A stretch of DNA of 64,000 nt, from positions 36,998,001-37,062,000 of the forward strand of contig OX392538.1 in NCBI GenBank assembly GCA_947623455.1, given 5' to 3'. This document shows, one piece after another, positions 55,906 through 64,000 of the stretch. The notes beneath the pieces are model-generated. The model worked only from the letters and a program-made list of their open reading frames with translations. It did no database searches and was not told the origin of the DNA. A program made the translations under genes and the position numbers. This DNA is from Mimachlamys varia (Eukaryota; Mollusca; Bivalvia; Pectinida; Pectinidae). The number at the start of each line of letters is the position of its first letter. Position 1 is the first letter of the stretch.

Positions 55906-58900
55906 AATTAATTCATTCCAATGATGTACATATGCATCATCTCAATTCATTCAATACTAATAAACAAAGATATATGTTATATTACTCAATTTTTAATTAC
56001 ATTTTAGCAACAATTTTCACAAAATACATTTTTTCTGACAAGTACTTTTATGTAAATTATACAAATATGGTGTAATTGGATTATATGAATATATATGTGT
56101 GTGTTTGTGTGTTATGGAGCTTTTAATGATATGCTTTTACAGGAGAAAAACATGCTTAAACATGGTATATTTATACACAAAACCTGCATTTATTCCAACA
56201 GCTGTGAATGTCAATTAAATTAAAAATGTCACTGTTTTAGGATTTGGGAGTTTTTACTTCAAATGGACATAATATTTATATAAAATAATATTAATATCAT
56301 ACATGATATGCTGTGATAATCCTGGATGTGGTCAAAGGCCCACTGGCCCTTCAAAATGAATTTGACCCTTCTATATAACCTATCTTGTTTCCTTTAATGA
56401 CATAAAGAATGTGTGCAACGAAAAATGAAAATTTTATATTTGGTAAAAGTAGTATTGTAAACCATTATAACATACCCTGACTATCGCGCGGGCCTGGTTT
56501 TCTCGCATTGACACGAAATTCGGGTCATACACCTTAGACTTCTCAAGCAAAACTAGAGATAATGAGTTGGTTGGTCACGTGATCGCGTGACGTCATCTTA
56601 GTACAAGGACTCCTCAATCTAACCTTACCCCCTGCTTACATTCTTATATTAGGTCCGCTGATTACCGACCTAAAATATTGTAATTTTGGCAAAATTCAGC
56701 ATGCTAGATACATATAGTGATGTAGTTGGTATTAGAGTTGGCCTTGATATTTTATCCACATTAAAAAAAAACATGTTTATAGAGCTACAGAATTATTTGT
56801 CGCATCAAAGACGGACAAGTAGACATACCAGGGAAAGCGACATAAGCACTGAAGACATTGTCAGCACGCATATGTTTCTACGACTCGACAAAACGGGAAA
56901 TACACTTTAACTATTTAAAAATGTTCTTGTAAATTCTTAATGTATTCGGTTTCAATACCAACAAACGAAATCAGAACCCAGTAAACATACAATTACATTA
57001 TATATAACATCATGTATATATTAACATGGTACAATTATGACAGGGAATTCACAACATGTATAATAATATGTATCATGTCCTATTACAGAATTAAAAAATA
57101 CTAGGTCGGGATCACGGTAGATAAATGTTAATACGAAAGTACTTATTTTCATTTATTTTACGTCAGCTCAGAAATGAAAACAATTTTAAGATGTGAATAT
57201 TTTAGTTGTGGTACGGAACATTAGGTAACTAGCAAATATGAAGTATTTCTGAAATATCTAAAGCTCACGTTAATGATCGTATTAAAAGACTTCTTGCTGT
57301 AACTCGGAAATAGACGCCCTGGACGCCCCCCCCCCCCCCAAAAAAAAAAAAACAAAAAAAAATATAAAGAATTTTCATTTTTCGTTGCACCAATTGTTTA
57401 AATTCTTGAAAATGACAGTTTCTGGGATCAAAATTAATGTACTGCATGAATGGAAGATAGGGATATGATTTGGTACAAATATATAACTGCATAATATTAA
57501 ATTAACTTTTAAAAATCAAACTTTGGAATATGTCATTATTTATTCATTATTTATAGTTATATATTGGTATATCTACTTTGATTTTTTTTTATTAAAGATT
57601 TATTACCAAAACCATGTATTACTTAACTCGACAAATGAGAAACTTCAATTTCAAAAGTCACTGTGTAGATGGGGGGGGGGTGTAGCTTGAGTATACCAGT
57701 CATATACGCACCTTATCTAATTTTAAACTACCAGGTATTCTTAAAAATATTTTTCATTAGAATTGTATTTTAATATTTTTTGAACATACACTAAACATAT
57801 ATATTTGTGTAGTTCTAATTATATCCAACAACAGTGATGGAGAGGGAACCTGAATCAGCTAATTTTTGTCCACGCAATTCATGTTACTCTGGTAAACCTA
57901 TTTTTGTGAAACCTATTTTACAGGAGTATTAAGGAATGTATGTAATGGTGCTTACACTTCGCTTTCAGTTTCAGTTGTCATAGTAACTTGGCCAATATCC
58001 ATATGATTTTGTGTTTTAAGTCCAATTGCTGAACTGCTATTTAATCAAGTGTAAGCAAACTAAGTCAAATGTTGCAACTTAAAAAATCCTATACAGTCAA
58101 ACTCCTGCATCTCAAACTCACATAATTGGCATGGAAGACAATGTTGATTTCAAAGTATTTCTCAGTCCAGTCCCAGCATGGCAGCAATATTAAGTTAACA
58201 CTAAACAGCTGAACTCGCTTAAATCAATACTTGGATAACTGCACTTTTCTCACATTCCCACATGTCGCTTCTTCTTTATATTATCTTTAGTATTTTAAAA
58301 AAATAATGTCAGTCTATGATGAAGATGAGATTTTTAATTATACCCCCTCCCCCCCCCCCCCCCCCCCCCCCATCACATTCCTCTTTATATAATGGTTTTC
58401 CCAAACACTATTTTTCCCTCTATATGAATATAATCTATGTAATTTTGTATCGTTAATATCATTATTTTGAGGTCTATTCTTCTTATTATCATATTTTTTT
58501 AACCAATCACATAAGATATCCAGAAAATGATGTCTTTTCCATTGATTAATAATACAACTTGAAGAAGAAAACAGATTTTTTAATGAAATGCTATCTATAG
58601 ATTGAAACATCTTCATATGTACTTAGGTACACTGAATAGCTTACTTTTGAGTTATTTAGATATATTTACACCTCTCCCTTCTTGAGCTTAGTAAACTCTG
58701 ACTGCGAATAAATTACCGTATACGCAATGAAAAAAAGCTCGGCGGATTGATTTGTGTTCAAATATGGCGTCGTTCCCGCTTCAGAACAATAAATATTCGC
58801 TGACGGTTATTGTTTGGTTCCTTCAAGATTTTGAAACATGGAACATAATATGGAATCCATTCCATCTGATTATACAATAAACTGTTTCTGGCAAAATTTT

Positions 58901-59270
58901 GAATCCAATGCTACACATTCGAAATTCTTTGACGGAAACACAAGCATGGCGGCGCCCTGGAGTTGTGACGTCTGACGTCGGACCGCGTCACAACCAGATC
59001 ACTGTGTCATTGCGTGTACATAACGACTATTATAAATAAAGAAATAAATTCGAAATGCTTGTAATATTATTTAATACCAAATTTACAAATGTTGAAATGA
59101 AGAAAAATAGTGTTGTTCACTATGTATTTTCTAAACTTGCCAATATATTGATGGAATTAAATGGGACTATATTATCTTAGCAACCACGGCCATCATAGTT
59201 ACCATCTTAGCAACCCGTTTCGAATGTTTTTTCTTCTTATAGCACTTGAAAATTAATAATGATATAAATA
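55906..59270. other. No gene supported; homopolymer runs
   Basis: AT-rich. Contains a C-run/A-run tract at 57327-57359, G10 at 57669, a C run at 58346-58371, and one CRE palindrome TGACGTCA at 56588-56595. Open frames at 56686-56910 and 58338-58616 (minus) show no domain; the latter ends in a run-encoded poly-Gly. Confidence 0.4.
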
Positions 59271-59426
59271 TAAGGATCGTACCTCATTTTGACTGCGTAC
59301 GGTAGTATGCCCGCAGTTGGCAACGAACATATTCACTATGGAGCGCTAACGCGCACCATAGAATATGTTCGTTGCCAACTGCGGGCATACTACCGTATAC
59401 GCAGTCAAAATGAGGTACAATCCTTA
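59271..59426. repeat. Near-perfect 156-bp palindrome
   Basis: TAAGGATCGTACCTCATTTT at the left pairs with AAAATGAGGTACAATCCTTA at the right. The arms are about 64 bp with one substitution and one 2-bp indel. The centre CTATGGAGCGCTAACGCGCACCATAG is itself an inverted repeat. Likely a foldback/MITE; no target duplication was identified. Confidence 0.9.
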
Positions 59427-59636
59427 TAGAGATTGGAGATGCACTAGATTAAGTGGAAACACATTTTTAATGTCACATACCTGCTAACATCATGTTTTGT
59501 CTGACAAACGCAACATGATGTACAGTGTAAAAGACGAATGGACTGTTATAACTTGATTTCGTTAGCAAATCTATTAATTGAATTTCATATTTCCTTCATA
59601 ATTAATACACCTCCTTGCCAAATCATTTCATTTCAG

Positions 59637-60303
59637 GTCATTTTTGTCTGAAAAAAATATTTTCACAAAACTTCACAAATGAAACTATAAATGTAATTGA
59701 ATGTGTTGGTAAAAAACTCTCAACTGATTTCAATAGAACTGATATTTGCGAACTTTTGCAAAACTTGCGTTCATTCTTGAAACGGGAAAGTGTATTAAAC
59801 TTTGATTCTCCTATTGTTTTAAGTAATGATGACTATTTCAAATTAACTGGTGTTTACAAAGACCAATTTGAAGCATTGACAAAAACTTTATCTACACTTA
59901 GGTGTACAGACGCTCGGTCTGTAAGAACATGTCTAGCTGTTTTACTTGTAAAACTAAGAACAGGACTTTCCAATGACATTCTTGGAACATCGTTTTCATT
60001 TTTAAAAAGAGGTCAAATACAGCTTGCTGTACATTCTGCACGACAATGGTTACTAAGAGTTTGTAATCAAGCATGTTGGTTGTAACCATATCAGTCATTC
60101 TAACTTTTCTAAAAAGCACATTACTCCTCTAGCTCATAAGTTGTTCCTTTCTGATGCTGAATATCAGTTGGAATCCTGTGCTCTCGTGCTCGATGGAACA
60201 TATATTTACATTCAGAAGAGTGGAGACCATCAACTCCAAAAAAGCATACAGTCTTCATAAACACCGTCCACTTCTTAAACCTATGGTTATTGTTGGGGGG
60301 GGA
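59637..60303 (+). pseudogene. ISL2EU/Harbinger-like DDE transposase fragment
   Basis: A splice acceptor (TTTCATTTCAG) at 59636 precedes GHFCLKKIFSQNF, so the ATG at 59615 is probably intronic. The open frame runs to 60085 with LSNDDYFKLTGVYKDQFEAL (a helix-rich DNA-binding region), then RSVRTCLAVLLVKLRTGLSN and LKRGQIQLAVHSARQ. After a shift the text continues: KHITPLAHKLF, ALVLDGTYIYIQKSG (first catalytic Asp), and in a third frame KAYSLHKHRPLLKPMVIV. It then ends abruptly in a G8 run at 60303, where a Penelope-like 3' end begins. The remaining catalytic residues are lost. Assignment to the ISL2EU branch is from remembered family patterns and less sure than DDE transposase in general. Confidence 0.65.
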
Positions 60304-61025
60304 ATCATAGAATACCAAAGCGTCAACAAAACCATAATCCGAACTCAGAATCGATTAAACTAGGGGCAAAATAGGAACAAAGGAAAGATTTACATGGAGA
60401 CTCTCGTAAAAGCACAAGAGAATAAGACCAGGTGTTCCGGAAGAGTAAGCATCTTCTGGTTCACCGACGACACCCGCCATGTAAATCTTAGTCACATCCA
60501 AGCAAGCATCAATCCTCGATAAAAATGAGAACCGATTCATCATTGTCATCACAACAAGTAAACACACTAACAAGCAAACTCAAAAACGTCCATCTGCATA
60601 TCACACAAAGATACAGAATATTTCTCGATGATATCAAGATGGCGACCATAAAACTTGCCCACAGTCTTCATCAACCTGCATTTCTCAAATCCCTGTGCCG
60701 TAAGTTTGTTCGTCAGCAGTTGACATATATCACGCTATTCAGAGCAAGCCCAGAATAACGAATCAACTGCGACATGTAAACACCATAGGATGGAGAAGCA
60801 GGGATGTTACTATCAAGAAAGGGAAAGTTCACGATCGGAAAATCGAAATCGTCACGTTTATCATACAGCTTAGAAGTAAGTTGCCCGTGTTGGTCATAGT
60901 TTAAGTAAAGATCGAGGTAAGAAGCTGATGCAGGAGAGTCTGTTGTGTTTTTAATCTCAAGTTCAGTAGGGTATATACGATCGACTAGGTCAGCAAACTT
61001 CTTGTTGTTTATAGACAACACATCG
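60304..61025 (-). pseudogene. Penelope-like RT fragment, copy 6, minus strand
   Basis: DVLSINNKKFADLVDRIYPT, then SASYLDLYLNYDQHG, DKRDDFDFPIVNFPFLD and YGVYMSQLIRYSG before a frameshift at about 60745. Conserved residues continue (CRKF, MKMDVFEFAC) to about 60570, and the 3' tail ends at GGTATTCTATG (60304). Its 5' end is fused in frame to Ty3/gypsy sequence at about 61025, losing the first Asp of the YIDD box. Confidence 0.8.
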
Positions 61026-61640
61026 TAGTTTAACTGAGGTGGATACCACTTACAGACACAAGACCCCAACTCAACCAACCAAGACTTAGACGAGGGAAAA
61101 TAATTCCCTTCCTGTAAGCAAGTAACTTGATTTTGGTAGAGATTGTCAAAACCAAGATCTTCCTGGAAGCATTGTCCTATCCATTCTACACGATGATTCA
61201 TGAAAATAAAGGAGAGACAAAAACAATGCAAAACTAATGCTAAAATTCTTACCTCAGTTATATACATAAATCTATCTGTGGTCTGAACTGACCTATTGTT
61301 TTTAGACAAATCATGTGGTCTCGAGCTACGTGTAGGCTCTATGACCTCTATGGTATCTGAGAAACAACCGGAAGTTCGACACTCTATAATTTGTTCTGAT
61401 TGAGCTGGGAACACAATTTTCTTTGCTATTCTTATTCTAGCACAACTACTTGTCAGCTGTTTACATAACTTCACTTTGCCTAATGAGGTCTTAAATGTCT
61501 GTTTACTAATCAAAAGTTCATATCTGTATTTCTCCTGGAAATTCAAACCTAGGATATCAGGTAGACTGTCAAGGGAAGCAACTATAAAATTCTGCTCAAA
61601 GATCAAAGTTCCGACTTCAAAGGAGAAAATTATCTCTTCT
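61026..61640 (-). pseudogene. Ty3/gypsy protease-RT linker region
   Basis: The minus-strand frame begins FEQNFIVASLDSLPDILGLNF, the usual post-active-site part of a retropepsin (ILGLDFL-type), followed by poorly conserved linker (IIECRTSGCFSDTIEVIEPT). It ends where the Penelope-like sequence joins, so RT and integrase are missing. Confidence 0.7.
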
Positions 61641-61645
61641 TGAAT

Positions 61646-61906
61646 CTATAACCCTCTACCATCAGTTGCTGTAAGGTTTGGTGTCAACCCTGAATCTATC
61701 AGAAGGCGACAAAATGATTTGTTAAACTCTACTTCAGCATACAAACACCCACTACTGGGACACAAACTGGCTAATGGGATTCCTACTACCTTGCTTTTCT
61801 GTTCTGAATGGTCTATTACTGACTTTGTAGTTATCTCCCCTTCCCTGTGTTCCTTCTCCTGTTCTGGCCCAACTTTAGCTTTTATACTGGCTGGAGTCTT
61901 GGCCAC
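61646..61906 (-). pseudogene. Ty3/gypsy aspartic protease, N-terminal part
   Basis: 86 codons ending LYAEVEFNKSFCRLLIDSGL, then TPNLTATDGRGL and a stop. The catalytic triplet is DSG. The protease processes Gag-Pol in intact elements; here the frame is broken just after the active site. Confidence 0.75.
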
Positions 61907-61978
61907 GATTTCAGCCCGACCTAGTTTCCCGACCTGCTTTCAGTCTGTTCCTTGGCCTTTGATTGCTTTGCAGCTAAT

Positions 61979-62544
61979 TAAGGGCAATTAGCAATCCAGT
62001 GACCAGGCTTCTTACAGTAGTGGCACCCATCTACAGTGTTGGTACTAGCCACATTCTCTCCCTTAATAGACAACTTACTATCTATTAGCTTAGCTACATC
62101 TTCTAAGGTCATGTTACTGGAGAATTTTTCCTGACTACCACTATCTGTCCCTATAGCACCTACATTCTCTGTATTCTCTACTGGTTTCCTGGGTCTATCT
62201 CCTACTACAGCCTCATAGTCAATGGCAGATGAAATAGCCTGATCAAGTGTCTCAGGGTTAAAACGCTGTTCTAATACACCCTAGTAATCCGACAACTGCC
62301 CTAGGGTAAGATTACTCAGTAATTACTGAGCAGTACCACGCAGACTCATTCCGAGCTGTTGTGCCTTTTCCAGCTCATTCCACCCATTCCAGGAGGCAAC
62401 TTGTTCAAAATGAACAATATAGTCTTGCCATTCACTGGACTTCCCATCAAATGCATCAGGTTGTTTTTCTTTTCTAGGTACTCTGACTAAGAACCATTGA
62501 GGGGTGGTAATCTGACACAGGACTTGGTTAATGGTGGCTTCCAT
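61979..62544 (-). pseudogene. Ty3/gypsy Gag with CCHC zinc knuckle, broken
   Basis: The minus strand starts MEATINQVLCQITTPQW and carries PDAFDGKSSEWQDYIVHFEQ and AQQLGMSLRGTAQ (capsid-like). It then meets TAA at about 62323 and TAG at about 62282, and continues with RFNPETLDQAISSAIDYEA, MTLEDVAKLIDSKL and the zinc knuckle CHYCKKPGHWIANC (61987-62030, CX2CX4HX4C). A further TAA follows. Such proteins form the particle and bind RNA. At least three stops make this copy dead. Confidence 0.8.
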
Positions 62545-62864
62545 AAGCTGACATAAGGGGTGCTAGGTAAATACTAGCCCTACTCAAATCAAATCAAGAC
62601 ATGCTTCACCCCTCAAAGATGGTGTGGGGGAGGGGGGCAATTTCCTACGTGGAGTCTTGACTGATATGCGAGACAAACTATCATATTACATCAATACCGG
62701 ATAAATCTGCATAAGAAAACTGACTCAAGCCTCTACGAGAAGTAGCCACAATGATAAAACTTGTCAAAAATGTGTGAAAATAATAAACTAAGATAGTTAA
62801 CCCAAAATATGTACAAAAATACTATTACTCTGAATCTTATGGATTTAGTTTTCACAATACTGCG

Positions 62865-62884
62865 TCATCCTGGTCATGGCACCA
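62865..62884 (-). other. Candidate primer-binding site
   Basis: TGGTGCCATGACC on the minus strand, directly inside the presumed LTR end (...CTACTACAAACA). It fits a tRNA 3'-end complement at the expected place upstream of gag. The tRNA is not identified. Confidence 0.45.
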
Positions 62885-62886
62885 AA

Positions 62887-63904
62887 TGTTTGTAGTAGGG
62901 TTAAGGGGCATTCATAAGAGGGGGTCGCCACAGTCATATTCGTTCTGATGTTAAACAATTTAAGATTGGCGCCAACCAGTTATGTCAGTGCCTACTACGC
63001 CCAGGTTCGATGAGTGTCAATGGCATAGAGTGAAAAACCACAAAGAGTTATATATAAAGATATTTGGACTAGATAATGTAAAGCATCAGCTCTGTATGAC
63101 TATCTGGCAATATTATGCGAAATTATCCCTGATGAGGGTTAAAATAACCCTTACACATAGTATGACTAGTTATAAAGTAATAATCCCTGACAAATAGCAC
63201 TTCCGTATGGATAAGTACAATAAATACCAATATGGCAACTATGACTAGCAAATCTCAATGTATAAGAGTGATAAATGACAAATGAGTTTCAGTATAAAAT
63301 GAGACTGGTGTGTCCTTGGTAAAATACCCCCCCCCCCCCGTAAAGTTGCTTCCCTACAAATCTATATGAGGGTTACGTGAATACGTAATAACCACTCGTC
63401 CACCCAACTACATGTCGAAAACTAAGCTTTCATTAAGCACTATTCACAATATCCAACCCCTACCACAAAGCTATATCAGACGACCGCATTCCGCTGACGG
63501 AACAAATTGGCATTGGGACTAATAAATATAGGTGGTAAAATTCCGCTAGCGGAATAAATAAGGACTGTAAACAAGTTGTAATTTATACCAAAAACGTACA
63601 ACATTCCATTGACGGAACGAACGTAAACAAACTATACCATGAGTACTACTGCTGATATCCCGCTGTTGGGACAACCTATAGAATAAGGAAAAGAAATGAC
63701 AGCAGCATCCCGCTGACGAGACGACTCTTAGGGAGGCTTACCTCACCTGAAAGAGAGTAGACGTTTATAGTCGGCAGCCGACCAGAAGAAAGAGACCGGA
63801 CACTTCGAACTACCCGGCTAAATACCCGAGAAATAATATCTAACCAGACACTCAACAAAATCCTACGAAACGAACGGCTGGCTGAAGCCGAGACGAACAA
63901 CAAA
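62887..63904 (-). mobile_element. Presumed LTR of the Ty3/gypsy remnant, 5' truncated
   Basis: Placed by the primer site and gag position; no second LTR is in the window to confirm it. It contains five palindrome-like GGAAT/ATTCC motifs (63487-63720) in what would be U3 and a C10 run at 63328. It is cut at about 63904 by another Penelope-like 3' end. Confidence 0.45.
63487..63720. repeat. Five short palindromic motifs spaced 50-65 bp
   Basis: ATTCCGCTGACGGAA (63489), ATTCCGCTAGCGGAAT (63540), ATTCCATTGACGGAA (63603), ATCCCGCTGTTGGGA (63657) and ATCCCGCTGACGAGA (63707). The core is a 5-bp inverted repeat around CTGA/CTAG. The spacer sequence is not otherwise repeated. Confidence 0.7.
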
Positions 63905-64000
63905 TAAAATAAGAGAATACCGGAGCGTCAACATAATCATAATCCAAACTCAAAATCGATTAAACCAGGGGCAAAATTTGAACAAAAAAAAGATTTACAT
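63905..64000 (-). mobile_element. Penelope-like 3' end, copy 7, running off the window
   Basis: The conserved tail (GAATACCGGAGCGTCAAC read on the plus strand, then ATAATCCAAACTCAAAATCG) matches the 3' ends at 60304 and 46661. The rest lies beyond 64000. Confidence 0.8.

Noticed and set aside
56686..56910. Plus-strand frame of 74 codons
   Set aside because: No recognisable family, no promoter or splice evidence, in AT-rich DNA.
58338..58616. Minus-strand frame of 92 codons (IDSISLKNLFSSSS...)
   Set aside because: Ends in a Gly run encoded by a homopolymer, with no domain or splice context. Left as non-coding, with low certainty.
63123..63155. CTGATGA followed by a GGGTTAAAATAACCC hairpin, resembling a hammerhead core
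   Set aside because: The bases after the stem are TTAC rather than GAAA, and no stem I or III pairing is present.

Overview
The window is eukaryotic, AT-rich and dominated by repeats. It looks like a lophotrochozoan genome, most likely a bivalve mollusc. That placement is inference, from the combination of DIRS-type tyrosine-recombinase retroelements, a CR1/L2-like LINE with a 2A-like peptide, a Crypton-derived recombinase, Penelope-like RT fragments, hammerhead-ribozyme repeats, tRNA-derived SINEs and long minisatellites. No bacterial operon structure, rRNA or CRISPR array was seen. Host coding content is small: one well-supported glycosyltransferase (fucosyltransferase-like) exon on the minus strand (39368-40501), a decayed Crypton-derived recombinase gene with a recognisable intron (43462-44645), and one possible terminal exon of unknown function (22567-22783).

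Layout. 1-6.5 kb: diverged tandem repeats carrying AAGGTCA motifs, a wrecked Ty3/gypsy RT, the 3' end of an RNase H-bearing LINE, and GAGTCTAG-rich tandem repeats. 6.5-18.5 kb: a Penelope-like RT fragment followed by a segmental tandem duplication of about 5.1 kb. Diagnostic bases place the crossover inside the retroelement, so this is a readable case of unequal homologous recombination between two dispersed copies. One unit later gained a 642-bp poly(A)-tailed insertion with a 12-bp target-site duplication. 18.5-23.5 kb: a MITE, an inverted Penelope-like copy with a 99-bp triplication, and mostly unique DNA. 23.5-29.0 kb: about 160 copies of a 34-bp satellite with an internal 2.3-kb higher-order duplication. 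29.0-34.9 kb: a decayed DIRS element (gag, RT-RNase H, tyrosine recombinase) whose left end is replaced by a 421-bp inverted copy of its own gag.

35.3-36.3 kb holds the most interesting unit. Two complete type I hammerhead ribozyme motifs sit in tandem 340 bp apart, and a third, inverted partial copy begins exactly at the predicted self-cleavage position. They flank a Harbinger transposase fragment. This is the architecture expected of a metazoan retrozyme (a small non-autonomous ribozyme retroelement). 36.7-39.1 kb: duplicated 56-bp minisatellites. 39.2-40.5 kb: the fucosyltransferase-like exon with splice acceptor and poly(A) signal. 43.3-44.6 kb: CRE-rich promoter and Crypton-derived pseudogene. 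44.7-48.3 kb: a 3.6-kb element with terminal inverted repeats of about 190 bp, with a nested Penelope-like insertion. 49.1-52.8 kb: a nearly full-length CR1/L2-like LINE on the minus strand. 53.2-55.9 kb: a 62-bp satellite with a forkhead-like motif in most units. 59.2-60.3 kb: a near-perfect 156-bp palindrome and an ISL2EU/Harbinger-like transposase fragment. 60.3-64.0 kb: a Penelope-like fragment fused to a Ty3/gypsy gag-protease-LTR remnant, then the 3' end of another Penelope-like copy running off the window.

Most mobile genes are broken by stops, frameshifts or truncations. The Penelope-like family recurs at least seven times and is the thread linking the duplications, inversions and chimeric reading frames. 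It is also the plausible, but unproven, source of enzymes for the ribozyme elements.
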